From contig CAYSSO010000002.1 of NCBI GenBank assembly GCA_964433875.1, forward strand, positions 32,879 through 96,878: a stretch of DNA of 64,000 nt, read 5' to 3'. Under the pieces are notes generated by a model. It did not search any database. It was not told where the DNA came from and saw only the letters and a list, made by a program, of their open reading frames with translations. This document shows, in pieces, positions 1 to 8,303 of the stretch (positions are counted from its first letter, which is position 1; the number at the start of each line of letters is the position of its first letter). A program made the position numbers and the translations under genes. Origin of the DNA: Athalassotoga sp964433875. Its GTDB lineage: Bacteria > Thermotogota > Thermotogae > Mesoaciditogales > Mesoaciditogaceae.

Positions 1-1
1 T

Positions 2-139
2 CTTAACGGATCGATGATGGCGCAATGGAATACGCTTATGGCTGGTGCCCTTATAACGGCTATACCGACTTTAATAGTCTATCTTATTGCTGGAAAGTAT
101 TTTGTAAAGGGACTTCTTGGAGGAGCGGTAAAAGGATAA
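2..139 (+). CDS. Sugar ABC transporter permease, C-terminal end (partial)
   Basis: The window opens inside this gene; only the last 45 residues and the TAA stop are visible. They read NGSMMAQWNTLMAGALITAIP, then a hydrophobic segment and a short basic tail. This is the typical C-terminus of MalG-type carbohydrate ABC permeases (binding-protein-dependent transport inner membrane component), where the final transmembrane helix is followed by a conserved KYFVKGLLGGAVKG tail. The substrate cannot be told from this fragment. A strong hairpin directly follows the stop. Confidence 0.75.
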   Translation, partial: LNGSMMAQWNTLMAGALITAIPTLIVYLIAGKYFVKGLLGGAVKG

Positions 140-170
140 AGCACGGAAGATTCCGTGCTTTATTTTTAAT
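138..170. terminator. Bidirectional intrinsic terminator
   Basis: An 11-bp perfect inverted repeat (AAAGCACGGAA at 138-148, TTCCGTGCTTT at 151-161) is followed by ATTTTTAAT on the plus strand. It lies between the convergent ABC permease and kdd genes, so it probably stops transcription from both sides. Confidence 0.8.
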
Positions 171-1197
171 ACATTTTTTCGAATATTTCCTTTAAGACAT
201 TACTTTCTCTTACAGTATCAAGTGCTATCTGCGCGTGGTTTGTCATGTATCCATTTCCTATTATCATGTTGACATCTTTGCCAACGCCTTCGGCCCCAAG
301 AGCGGCTTTAGTAAATGACGTGGCCATTGAAAAGAAATAAACCGTTCCGTAATCCCGTGTCGCGAGGATTGAGGCCATTTCCGTGTCAGGATTATTTACC
401 ACATTTATAGTCACATCTGCCATTTTCCCATTTGTAGCCTTTGAAACGATTTCTTCGACTTTTACGGCATCGCGCGCGTCAACTTCGAATATATCGGTTA
501 TTCCAATTTTGACAAGATTTTCGGCCTTTGCCTTTGATCGCACTATCGCGATGACCTTTCCGGCAGGACCGGCATATTTTTTTGCGACGTAAGAACAGAG
601 TAATCCGGATTTTCCGTAAGCACCTATTATGACAACAATATCGTTGGGATTTACAAGTCTCGCGGTCTGGGCAGGAGCACCTGCGACGTCGAGAATCGCA
701 AGGGCGAGGCGTTTATCCATGTCGGATGGAAGTTTTGCGTAAATGCCGCTTTCAAAAAGGATCGCCTTTGCCTCTACATCTACCTGATCTTTATCGAGAT
801 GGACCTTTTTTATCTTTTCTATCTTTAAAGGCGTCAGAGAAAGAGAAACAAGTGTTGCTATTTCATCGCCAACCTTTAGATCAATCTTATTCTTGAGCGC
901 CTCTCCTATCTTTTCTACTTTTCCTATGAGCATACCTCCAGAACCTGTCACCGGATTTTGCATCTTACCTCTTTCATTGACTATTTCCACGATCTTCGAA
1001 GCGATCTTTTCTTCATTACGGCCGACTGAATCCGCTATTTGTGTAAAAGATGCCGCGTCGATATTCAATGTCATAACGTCGACAAGTATTTCGTTGTCAT
1101 AAAGTTTTGACATATCGTTGTCAATCTTCCACGCAGGCTGTGGAAGTACTCCCTTGGGTTCTATTACCCTGTGAGTGCCGTACCTGTTTCCAACCAT
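166..1197 (-). CDS. kdd: L-erythro-3,5-diaminohexanoate dehydrogenase
   Basis: The 343-aa protein begins with GTHRVIEPKGVLPQPA, a hallmark of 3,5-diaminohexanoate dehydrogenase. It has a Rossmann-type nucleotide site GAYGKSG at residues 192-198. The enzyme deaminates 3,5-diaminohexanoate oxidatively with NAD(P)+ to 5-amino-3-oxohexanoate in the anaerobic lysine fermentation pathway. Its usual partners (lysine 2,3-aminomutase, 5,6-aminomutase, kce, kal) are not in this window. A strong GGAGG ribosome-binding site lies just upstream of the start. The gene follows pepV and yqeY in the same direction; a peptide/amino-acid catabolic link with the dipeptidase is an inference. Confidence 0.85.
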   Translation of the reverse strand: MVGNRYGTHRVIEPKGVLPQPAWKIDNDMSKLYDNEILVDVMTLNIDAASFTQIADSVGRNEEKIASKIVEIVNERGKMQNPVTGSGGMLIGKVEKIGEALKNKIDLKVGDEIATLVSLSLTPLKIEKIKKVHLDKDQVDVEAKAILFESGIYAKLPSDMDKRLALAILDVAGAPAQTARLVNPNDIVVIIGAYGKSGLLCSYVAKKYAGPAGKVIAIVRSKAKAENLVKIGITDIFEVDARDAVKVEEIVSKATNGKMADVTINVVNNPDTEMASILATRDYGTVYFFSMATSFTKAALGAEGVGKDVNMIIGNGYMTNHAQIALDTVRESNVLKEIFEKMY

Positions 1198-1223
1198 TTT
1201 TCTTCCTCCTCACCGATCTATTT

Positions 1224-1667
1224 TTATTTTAAAAGTTTCTCGGCGATAGCCTTTACACGATCGCCTGAAGCCTTTCCTTTGAACTCCTTCATCAAAACTC
1301 CCATTAATTTTCCCATTTCTTTTGAGGACGAAATCCCCATCTCCTTGATCTTTTCTGAAGCGATTATTTCTATCTCTTCATCTGAAAGTTCTGGTTTCGC
1401 GAATTCTTTCAATATATCGAGTTCTTTTTTCTCATCTTCGGCGAGATCTAATCTATTTCCCTTCGTAAAATCTTCTATCGCCTCTTCTCTTTCCTTTATC
1501 TGTTTTTTGACTATGGCATCGAACTCTTCCTCATTTATCTGTTTTATCTTCTCAACCTCGAAATTCTTAACGGCCGAAATTAAAAGTCTTAAAACTCTTG
1601 TACGGATCTCGTCCTTTGCGATCATCGCATCTTTTAGTTTGTTTCTCAAATCCTCTAAAATATTCAT
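1224..1667 (-). CDS. yqeY: GatB/YqeY domain protein
   Basis: This 147-aa protein matches the YqeY family along its whole length: DLRNKLKDAMIAKDEIRTRVLRLL at the N-terminus, and a C-terminal domain resembling the tail of the GatB amidotransferase subunit (KEMGKLMGVLMKEFKGKASG). YqeY may act on tRNA-bound substrates, but its function is not settled. The gene lies 10 bp downstream of pepV and 26 bp upstream of kdd, so the three are probably co-transcribed. The small plus-strand reading frame over it is rejected as a shadow. Confidence 0.88.
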   Translation of the reverse strand: MNILEDLRNKLKDAMIAKDEIRTRVLRLLISAVKNFEVEKIKQINEEEFDAIVKKQIKEREEAIEDFTKGNRLDLAEDEKKELDILKEFAKPELSDEEIEIIASEKIKEMGISSSKEMGKLMGVLMKEFKGKASGDRVKAIAEKLLK

Positions 1668-1677
1668 GAATTACCTC

Positions 1678-3072
1678 CTATGAAAGGATTTTATAAAACA
1701 ACTGGGCATAGATTCTTGAAATCATCAAAAGATCATCTATGGATATCCTCTCATCTGGTTGATGTTCCCTCGATTCATGGCCTGGAAAGGTAGGACCAAA
1801 AGCGACTGCGTTTGGAATGGCTCTCGCATAGGTTCCACCTCCTATGGCTATAAGATAGGCTTTTTGTCCGGTCATATCTTCATACACATCCGAAAGGATA
1901 TGTATCAATTCATTGTCCGGAGAGACAAAGAGCGGATCGTGATGATGGCCTATCGATACTTTCAAACTCTTGAAGGCCTCTTCTATTTGCTTTTTTATCA
2001 TTTTCAAATTGAAAAAGATCGGGTATCTTATGTTAAGTACCAATTTCATTTTTTTCGTGGTGATTTCCATAAGGCCAAGGTTTACAGTCAAAGGGCCGGA
2101 CATTTCATCTCGCCCCGCTATGCCAAGAGATTTCCCGTCTGTCTCATATCCGACTTTTTGAGAGATATTTTTAATGTGGTCAAGGATCTCTTTATCGTCA
2201 AGATCAAGGTTTCCGATCAAATCGATAAGCGCGCTTATGGCATTTATGCCTGACGAAGGATTTGCACCATGTGCCGATTTACCTGTAGCACTTATTTCAA
2301 CTCTATCTTTGTCAATAGAAAATTCTATCTTTGCACCATTTGAAGGTTTGAAATTCTTTAAAATCTCTTCGGAGAATTTCTTATTTTTTATTTTGAAGAC
2401 AGCCTTCGCGTTCTGCGCTACCATATTTGGAGCCTCTCCACCCTTGAGAGATATAAGAGAAAGGCTTCCCTTTTTTGGCGAGGGATTCCTCGAAAGGCTT
2501 ATTTCGATGTCGGCTATTCCCTTTTCGACGTTTATCATCGGAAACGCTCCATCAGGCGTTACTCCCCAATCTGGCTTTTTTTCGTATTTGAAATAATGTT
2601 TCATGCATTCCCATCCAGATTCTTCATTGGTCCCGAAGATAATCCTTATTTTACCCTTAGGATTAATTTTAAAATCTTTTACAGCCTTTAACGCGAAAAA
2701 AGCGGCCATTATGGGGCCCTTGTCGTCTTCTGCTCCTCTACCCCACAGGTATCCATCCTTGATTATCCCGCCATATGGATCTACTGACCAGCCTGTTCCT
2801 TCTGGAACAACATCGAGATGGCCAAGCACTCCAAAGGTTTTATGACCGTTTCCAAATTCAACATGGCCGGCGTAATTATCAACATTTTTAGTTTTAAAGC
2901 CGTATTTTTTGCCAAGATAAAGCGCATAATCAAGGACCTTCTTTGCCTCAACACCAAAGGGAGCATCCTTGGTAGGTGTCGATTTGTATGATTTGAATTT
3001 TATCATCTCTGAAATCTCTTTTAACATTTCGTCCTTTAAAGAAAGGACAAGATTGTCAAGGTCTTTATTCAT
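1678..3072 (-). CDS. pepV: M20-family dipeptidase PepV-like (Xaa-His dipeptidase)
   Basis: The 464-aa zinc peptidase has the PepV arrangement. Metal ligands are visible at H85 in GHLDVVPEG, the bridging D117 in GRGAEDDKGP, the catalytic E150/E151 in TNEESGWE, D174 in VTPDGAFP, and a C-terminal His in PGHESREHQPDE. A lid domain lies between. Family members cleave unblocked dipeptides in the cytoplasm at the end of peptide uptake. An ATG start is preceded by a GGAGG-like site (cctccc on plus near 3078). The gene starts the pepV-yqeY-kdd run and has its own extended -10 promoter, divergent from panD. Confidence 0.88.
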   Translation of the reverse strand: MNKDLDNLVLSLKDEMLKEISEMIKFKSYKSTPTKDAPFGVEAKKVLDYALYLGKKYGFKTKNVDNYAGHVEFGNGHKTFGVLGHLDVVPEGTGWSVDPYGGIIKDGYLWGRGAEDDKGPIMAAFFALKAVKDFKINPKGKIRIIFGTNEESGWECMKHYFKYEKKPDWGVTPDGAFPMINVEKGIADIEISLSRNPSPKKGSLSLISLKGGEAPNMVAQNAKAVFKIKNKKFSEEILKNFKPSNGAKIEFSIDKDRVEISATGKSAHGANPSSGINAISALIDLIGNLDLDDKEILDHIKNISQKVGYETDGKSLGIAGRDEMSGPLTVNLGLMEITTKKMKLVLNIRYPIFFNLKMIKKQIEEAFKSLKVSIGHHHDPLFVSPDNELIHILSDVYEDMTGQKAYLIAIGGGTYARAIPNAVAFGPTFPGHESREHQPDERISIDDLLMISRIYAQLFYKILS

Positions 3073-3105
3073 GTTTTCCTCCCGTTCATCTTAAGAGTTA
3101 ATTCA

Positions 3106-3114
3106 ATTATAACA
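3106..3114 (-). promoter_or_regulatory. Extended -10 promoter of pepV
   Basis: On the minus strand the sequence reads TGTTATAAT, a TGn extension joined to a consensus -10, about 35 bp upstream of the pepV start. No good -35 box is visible. It is divergent from the panD promoter. Confidence 0.55.
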
Positions 3115-3147
3115 TGCAATTGCCAAGACGCTAATTTTCAATTTGTC

Positions 3148-3156
3148 TGGTATAAT
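3148..3156 (+). promoter_or_regulatory. Extended -10 promoter of panD
   Basis: TGGTATAAT (TGn plus consensus -10) lies 33 bp upstream of the panD start. The -35 region is poor, as is usual for extended -10 promoters. Confidence 0.6.
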
Positions 3157-3188
3157 AAATATGTCAAAAGATCTAATGGAGGGTTCAA

Positions 3189-3536
3189 ATGCAAAAGATA
3201 TTTTTGAGTTCAAAAATTCACAGAGCGACTATCACTTCTAAAAATCTCGAGTATGAAGGTTCGATAACGATCGATAGCGCCCTTATGAGGGCTGCCGGAA
3301 TCGAGGAAGGCGAACTTGTTCAAGTTGTAAATGTAAACAATGGAAATAGATTTGAAACTTACGCCATAAAAGGAAAAGAAAACTCGGGCATAATCTCTCT
3401 TAATGGTGCGGCAGCACGCCTCGGAGAGATTGGAGATACGGTCATAATAATGTCTTACGCCATCTTTGATGTCAATGAACCTCACACTCCAAAGATCGTC
3501 TTCGTTGACTCAAAAAACAGGATCAAGATCGACTGA
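3189..3536 (+). CDS. panD: Aspartate 1-decarboxylase (pyruvoyl enzyme)
   Basis: This 115-aa proenzyme makes beta-alanine from aspartate for pantothenate and CoA synthesis. The self-cleavage site Gly24-Ser25 is visible in EYEGSITID, so Ser25 should become the pyruvoyl group. The NGAAARLGEIGD motif and the IIMSYA strand are standard for PanD. Length fits the family (115-130 aa). It stands alone on the plus strand behind its own extended -10 promoter, with a GGAGG-like site before ATG. Its last 14 bp overlap the 3' end of the convergent EamA gene. Confidence 0.93.
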   Translation: MQKIFLSSKIHRATITSKNLEYEGSITIDSALMRAAGIEEGELVQVVNVNNGNRFETYAIKGKENSGIISLNGAAARLGEIGDTVIIMSYAIFDVNEPHTPKIVFVDSKNRIKID

Positions 3537-4431
3537 TCTCTTCCTTTCTTCCAAGCCTTTCGCCCATTATAACGCCAACCATCGTAACTGCCCCTCCTAT
3601 GTAAAGCCATACAGAAGGGATATTTCTAAGTATAGCGGCGTCTGCTATAACAGAGACGACAGGTATTAGATATATAAAATTGCTCGTCGTCCTCGATCCA
3701 ACGGTTCTTACCGCGTAATTCCACATGAGATAGCCAAAACCAGAGCATAATGTGCCAAGAAATAAAAGCCACAATATTACATCCGGCCTGAGGAATGAAA
3801 GTACATCAGGCCTTCTTATGTACATCTCGACGGCAGAGAAAGGAATAAGGAAGATGAGGCCCCACTTTGTCATCTCAACGGTGGTCAGAAGGTTGTCGTA
3901 TTCAGAAAGTTTTTCAACGTAGAGCGTGTACATTCCCCACGACACTGCTGCCATGAGCACAAGCAAATCTCCTATGGCATCTCCCCTAAAATCGAATCCA
4001 TTTGACATGATTATTATAGAAACGCCTACCAAAGAGACAAAAGACATAACGTAAAGGAATATACCGCTCATCTTTTTTCTCGATATGTCCACAATTAATA
4101 TAGTAAAAATTGGCACAGTTGCGATCAAGATAGAGGCCTGAGCGGGCGTAGTAAAATTCACCCCGAAATTTTCGAAGATGAAATAAATCGTTATTCCCCA
4201 CAAACCGGCGAGCGCAGAAAAAACTCTGGCCTTTTTTGGCAGTTTTTGCCCGTTAGGCCTTATACGCGAGAAGATCCAGAGTATCAAAAAAGAAATTATG
4301 AACCTGAACAAAGCCATCGTTATTGGGGGTATAACGCTTACTACAACCTTTATAGCGACAAAAGATATTCCCCAAAAGAAAATGACAATCAAAGCGAGAG
4401 AAACATCTAAAACGTTATTCTTCTTGTTCAC
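3523..4431 (-). CDS. EamA/DMT-family transporter
   Basis: This 302-aa membrane protein has about ten hydrophobic helices in two EamA repeats, for example FFWGISFVAIKVV near the start and WNYAVRTVGSRTTSNFIYLIPV in the second half. DMT-family members export or import metabolites, often amino acids or nucleotides; the substrate here is unknown. The start is GTG and overlaps the end of korA by 17 bp, so translation is probably coupled. It is the last gene of the 11.3-3.5 kb minus operon and overlaps panD tail to tail. Confidence 0.85.
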   Translation of the reverse strand: MNKKNNVLDVSLALIVIFFWGISFVAIKVVVSVIPPITMALFRFIISFLILWIFSRIRPNGQKLPKKARVFSALAGLWGITIYFIFENFGVNFTTPAQASILIATVPIFTILIVDISRKKMSGIFLYVMSFVSLVGVSIIIMSNGFDFRGDAIGDLLVLMAAVSWGMYTLYVEKLSEYDNLLTTVEMTKWGLIFLIPFSAVEMYIRRPDVLSFLRPDVILWLLFLGTLCSGFGYLMWNYAVRTVGSRTTSNFIYLIPVVSVIADAAILRNIPSVWLYIGGAVTMVGVIMGERLGRKEEISRS

Positions 4432-5575
4432 TCGAAAGTCTTGTCAAAGCCTCTACTATAGCGTAAGGCTGGATCAATTCACCGTCCTCTCTAAGCACCG
4501 TTTCCATTGGAACAGATCTCTTGTTTATTCTCATGACCTCACGGGCAAATTGCCCCATATTCATCTCGGCAACCACGATGCCGTTTATGTGAGAAAGCAT
4601 CTTCCTTAATGGATTAGCCGGAAACGGCCATATAGTAATGGGCTTAAAGAGGCCCACCTTTATTCCATTTGCCCTTGCAAGTTTTAAAGCCCTGTAAGCA
4701 CTTCTTGCGGTCGCCCCGTACGCTATTATTAGATATTCGGCATCTTCTGTCATGTAAGAATCGTATATGAGAATCTCATCGATGTGCAAATTTATCTTGT
4801 TTACAAAGTGCTTCACAAGTTTTGACGCCTCGTCTGCATTTCCAACCGGAAAGCCGCTTTCGTCGTGAAATAATCCAGAGACGTGGAATCTCGTATCTCC
4901 CATTGGAACTAAAGGTTGTATTTCATCATCAAGTTCAGATTGTTCCAAAAATGGCTGGTATATCGTATTTTGATCGACACTTGAAGATGTTACCCTGTCT
5001 ACAATGGTAAATTCCTCGGGATCTGGCAAATAAAAACTTTCTCTCAGATGACCTATCGTCTCGTCCATTAAGAAGATGACCGGCGTCCTATAAATTTCTG
5101 AAAAGTTAAAGGCCGTCACTATGTACTTGTAAATTTCTTCAACTGTAGAAGGATACAGAACTATTACGGCATGATCTCCATGCGTACCCCATCTCGATTG
5201 CATTATGTCTCCCTGAGCCGTCTTCGTTGGAAAACCGGTGCTTGGACCGGCCCTCTGAACATCTACAAAAACGACCGGCGTCTCCGTCATGGAAGCATAT
5301 CCAATCGCTTCCTGCATCAGGCTAAAGCCAGGACCGCTCGTTGCCGTCATAGATTTGACTCCGGCCAAAGAGGCACCTATTATTGCCGAAGCGCTTGCTA
5401 TTTCATCCTCCATTTGTATGAATGTGCCGCCAACCTTTGGTAATTTTGCGGCCATAACCTCGGCTATATCTGTCGCCGGTGTAATTGGATAACCTGCAAA
5501 AAATCTGCATCCTGCCAAAATCGCACCCCGCGCGCATGCTTCGTCTCCCTGCATAACAACAAACTTCTCACCCAT
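4415..5575 (-). CDS. korA: 2-oxoacid:ferredoxin oxidoreductase, alpha (KorA-type) subunit
   Basis: The 386-aa protein has the KorA/PorA pyrimidine-binding fold. The N-terminal half contains FFAGYPITPATDIAE, QMEDEIASASAIIGASLAG and TATSGPGFSLM; the C-terminal half has the transketolase-C-like region (EYLIIAYGATARSAYRAL). Such subunits pair with a TPP-binding beta subunit to oxidise 2-oxoacids with ferredoxin. No beta, gamma or ferredoxin-like delta gene is adjacent: the neighbours are a TGS-kinase and an EamA transporter. The partner must be elsewhere, or this subunit serves another complex. The AGGAGG site sits 26 nt from the ATG with a hairpin between them. Confidence 0.88.
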   Translation of the reverse strand: MGEKFVVMQGDEACARGAILAGCRFFAGYPITPATDIAEVMAAKLPKVGGTFIQMEDEIASASAIIGASLAGVKSMTATSGPGFSLMQEAIGYASMTETPVVFVDVQRAGPSTGFPTKTAQGDIMQSRWGTHGDHAVIVLYPSTVEEIYKYIVTAFNFSEIYRTPVIFLMDETIGHLRESFYLPDPEEFTIVDRVTSSSVDQNTIYQPFLEQSELDDEIQPLVPMGDTRFHVSGLFHDESGFPVGNADEASKLVKHFVNKINLHIDEILIYDSYMTEDAEYLIIAYGATARSAYRALKLARANGIKVGLFKPITIWPFPANPLRKMLSHINGIVVAEMNMGQFAREVMRINKRSVPMETVLREDGELIQPYAIVEALTRLSSEQEE

Positions 5576-5583
5576 CTGATTTC

Positions 5584-5604
5584 GCGAAGATTCTTCGCAT
5601 TCCT
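5584..5604 (-). promoter_or_regulatory. Ribosome-binding site and hairpin ahead of korA
   Basis: On the minus strand AGGAGG (plus 5599-5604 region) is followed by AAT, then the inverted repeat GCGAAG-AAT-CTTCGC (plus 5584-5598), then eight bases and the korA ATG at 5575. The linear spacing is 26 nt; with the hairpin folded it falls to about 11 nt, close to the usual range. Confidence 0.5.
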
Positions 5605-5616
5605 CCTCTCATCTAT

Positions 5617-7278
5617 TTAATAATGAAAATAACTCGAGCCTATAAACTCCCTTATTATGGAAGTAGAAGGTATAACATCAAAATCAACTATTGGCAAGAA
5701 ATAATCGAGAAATCTTATGAGTCTTCTTGCCTGACTGTATTCAGGCGTAGAATTGTCAACCTGAAGCAAAAGTGGCATTGCAAAATTCTTTAACACCGCG
5801 AGTTCGTATGGAAGCGCAGAATTAAACATCACATCGGCCTCTTCTTGATAGGGAAAGATATTCTTTTCTTCTCCAATTCTAACATTTTGCCACATCTGTA
5901 AGGTCATAAGAGCGCTATGACCTCTGAAATTGTAATCTCTGATCATTCTTCTTATTATCCTAACATCTGTCGTTGGAATCCTGTTGTCCTCATCAAGGCT
6001 TGTCTGGGTAAGCGCGCTAACGTAAACTTTATAGACTAACGAAGCGTCAAAATTCTTTGTCATCAAAGGATTAAGTCCGTGGATTCCTTCAACAACGAGA
6101 ATCGTTTTTTCGGTTGGCTTTATCATATCTCCCTTGTACTCGCGCTTGCCAGTTTTGAAATTGAACTTGGGAAGTTCGACCGTCTTTCCACTGAAGATGT
6201 CATTCATATTTTGAGAAAAAAGTTCAAGATCCAATGCCTCTATCGATTCGAAATCTGGCTTGCCATCCGGTCCAAGCGGAGTTTTGTCTCTTTCGACAAA
6301 ATAATCATCGAGAGAGATGGCATATGGTTCAAAGCCGTTAACCCTTAATTGCAAAGACAATCTCTTTGAAAATGTTGTCTTTCCTGAAGAAGAGGGGCCG
6401 GCGCAAAGCACGAGTTTGATACTTCCTTTAGAAGTTATCGTGTCCGCTATTTTCGATATCTCCTTCTCATGGAGCAATTCGCACATCATTATAAGTTCGC
6501 GTGCCCTACCTTCGGCGACTATTTTGTTCAAATCTCCAACAGTCTCCATCCCAACGATCTTTCCCCATTTCGCCCTGTCTTCGTAAGCCTTTGCCATCTT
6601 TACCTGCGGAATGTAAACAGGCAATTCATTTGGGGATGTTATATCAGGATGAACAAGCACAAATCCATCGTTAACTTTGACAACATCGAAAAGAGTGATA
6701 TAAGAGGTAGAAGGCACCATGTGACCATAATAATAGTTGAAATAATTTTCAAACCAGTAAACGTTTATAGTCGATTTTGTCCTGTACTTTAGAAGTTCTA
6801 TCTTGTCTTTCATGTCGTTTTTCTCAAAAAGTTCAAGGGCGTCGAATTTGTAAAGTTCCTCTTTTAAAAAAGATATATCCATTTCGACAAGTTCGCGCAT
6901 CTTATCTTTCAAAATTTTGAGATCTTCTTCTGAAGGTACCCATCCATCGAATTCGCAATATATACCCTTTCCAAGAGAATATCTAACACGCATTTTTTTA
7001 TCGGGGAAAATCTTTTTTGCGGCAACGTAGGCCAAAAACATAAGCCCTCTTTGGTATATCCTGACACCATCCTCACTTGTCAGATCGATAAAATCGAGCG
7101 TACCATCCCTTTCGAGAGTTTTGAAAAGTTCTCTTATATCATTGTTGAAAAGCGACGCGACTATTTTTGAAGGATAGAATTTCTGATACTCTTTCGCTAT
7201 TTCTTCAATGACTATTCCCTTGGGATATTCAACTGTTTTGTTTAGTCTTGCTATTTTGATCTTTAACATATTGTCCAT
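5617..7278 (-). CDS. TGS-domain / uridine-kinase-like nucleoside kinase
   Basis: This 553-aa protein joins an N-terminal TGS domain (about 1-66) and a threonyl-tRNA-synthetase-like second domain (about 70-260, with YYYGHMVPSTSYI) to a C-terminal P-loop kinase of the uridine kinase/phosphoribulokinase family. The P-loop GPSSSGKTT lies at 294-302, followed by DDYFVERDKTPLGPDGKPDFE and VEGIHGLNP. The same architecture occurs in Thermotoga and many clostridia, annotated as uridine kinase-related; the physiological substrate is not firmly known. GGAGGG lies six bases before this ATG. The N-terminus overlaps the end of the upstream glycosyltransferase gene by 50 bp. Confidence 0.88.
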   Translation of the reverse strand: MDNMLKIKIARLNKTVEYPKGIVIEEIAKEYQKFYPSKIVASLFNNDIRELFKTLERDGTLDFIDLTSEDGVRIYQRGLMFLAYVAAKKIFPDKKMRVRYSLGKGIYCEFDGWVPSEEDLKILKDKMRELVEMDISFLKEELYKFDALELFEKNDMKDKIELLKYRTKSTINVYWFENYFNYYYGHMVPSTSYITLFDVVKVNDGFVLVHPDITSPNELPVYIPQVKMAKAYEDRAKWGKIVGMETVGDLNKIVAEGRARELIMMCELLHEKEISKIADTITSKGSIKLVLCAGPSSSGKTTFSKRLSLQLRVNGFEPYAISLDDYFVERDKTPLGPDGKPDFESIEALDLELFSQNMNDIFSGKTVELPKFNFKTGKREYKGDMIKPTEKTILVVEGIHGLNPLMTKNFDASLVYKVYVSALTQTSLDEDNRIPTTDVRIIRRMIRDYNFRGHSALMTLQMWQNVRIGEEKNIFPYQEEADVMFNSALPYELAVLKNFAMPLLLQVDNSTPEYSQARRLIRFLDYFLPIVDFDVIPSTSIIREFIGSSYFHY

Positions 7279-8299
7279 TCTTAGCCCTCCTCTTTCTCAT
7301 AACCCATAAAAAAGATATGAGTAAAATACCTATTATTATATAAAAAGCAATCGCTGTTAGATCATGAATACCCCTGTACTTTATTGCAATAATTGAAAAT
7401 ATTATACTTATCGCATACATAAAGAGCACGGCTGTAACTTGTGAAAATCCTACGTCGAGTAACTGGTGGTGAATGTGCATTTTATCTGGAAGAAAAGGAT
7501 TGTGACCACCGAGAATCCTTCTTGCAAAAGCATAAACTGTATCCAAAATTGGAAAACCGATGGCAAGTAACGGTACTGCAAGCGAAAGAGTGGATGCAGA
7601 AAGCGATGCCCCCTTTATTGCTATGATGGCAAGAGAAAAACCGAGTAATTGGCTTCCTGTATCTCCCATGAAGGTCTTTGCGGGGTGAAAGTTGTACCTT
7701 AAAAATGCCATAGCAGACGCGAAGATGGAAATCGCGACAAATGTTGCCGTTGCATCGACTCTCGAGGCAGTTATTGCTATTGTAAATGCAGATATTGCAC
7801 TTATGCCGGCAGCAAGGCCATCAAGACCGTCTGTGAGGTTTATAGCATTTGTAACTCCAACAAGCCATATCACGGTAAGTATGGGGCTGAATATTCCGAA
7901 ATTTATACTTCCACCGAATGGATTGTTGATATGATTGATATTTGTACCCACAAATGCAATGGCGAGAATAGAGGCGACAATTTGAATCAAGAATTTCCAT
8001 TTGAAAGAAAGCCCTTTTACATCGTCTATAAATCCCATAACCGTTATAATTGCAAATGGGATAAGAGACCAAAACACCCACGCCATCCTTGTTAATATGC
8101 CAGTAACTATCATTCCAGCGAATATACCGCTCGCTATTCCTATGCCGCCTACTCTTGGAGTTGGAGTTTTGTGTATCTTTCTTTTGTCTGGGATATCTAC
8201 AAAACCATACTTTTTTGCAAATATTATCGCCAAAGGAGTTATTAAGATCGTTGCTAAAAAGGCTATTAATCCGACTATAACTCTATCCAAAGTGATCAT
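7229..8299 (-). CDS. Undecaprenyl-phosphate sugar-1-phosphate transferase (TagO/WecA-like)
   Basis: The 356-aa polytopic membrane enzyme belongs to the MraY/WecA/TagO family. It would move a sugar-1-phosphate, usually GlcNAc-1-P, from UDP-sugar to undecaprenyl phosphate to start surface-glycan synthesis. Diagnostic motifs are visible: FIDDVKGL, NLTDGLDGLAAG (the catalytic Asp motif) and PDKMHIHHQLLD, the cytosolic His-rich loop. About ten transmembrane helices can be seen. It follows the aminotransferase by 4 bp and overlaps the TGS-kinase gene. WecA and TagO activities cannot be separated by sequence alone. Confidence 0.88.
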   Translation of the reverse strand: MITLDRVIVGLIAFLATILITPLAIIFAKKYGFVDIPDKRKIHKTPTPRVGGIGIASGIFAGMIVTGILTRMAWVFWSLIPFAIITVMGFIDDVKGLSFKWKFLIQIVASILAIAFVGTNINHINNPFGGSINFGIFSPILTVIWLVGVTNAINLTDGLDGLAAGISAISAFTIAITASRVDATATFVAISIFASAMAFLRYNFHPAKTFMGDTGSQLLGFSLAIIAIKGASLSASTLSLAVPLLAIGFPILDTVYAFARRILGGHNPFLPDKMHIHHQLLDVGFSQVTAVLFMYAISIIFSIIAIKYRGIHDLTAIAFYIIIGILLISFLWVMRKRRAKNGQYVKDQNSKTKQNS

Positions 8300-8303
8300 T
8301 CCT

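Noticed and set aside
1171..1683. 170-codon plus-strand frame opposite yqeY
   Set aside because: It mirrors the yqeY codons, is Ser/Phe-rich, and has no family match: an antisense shadow.
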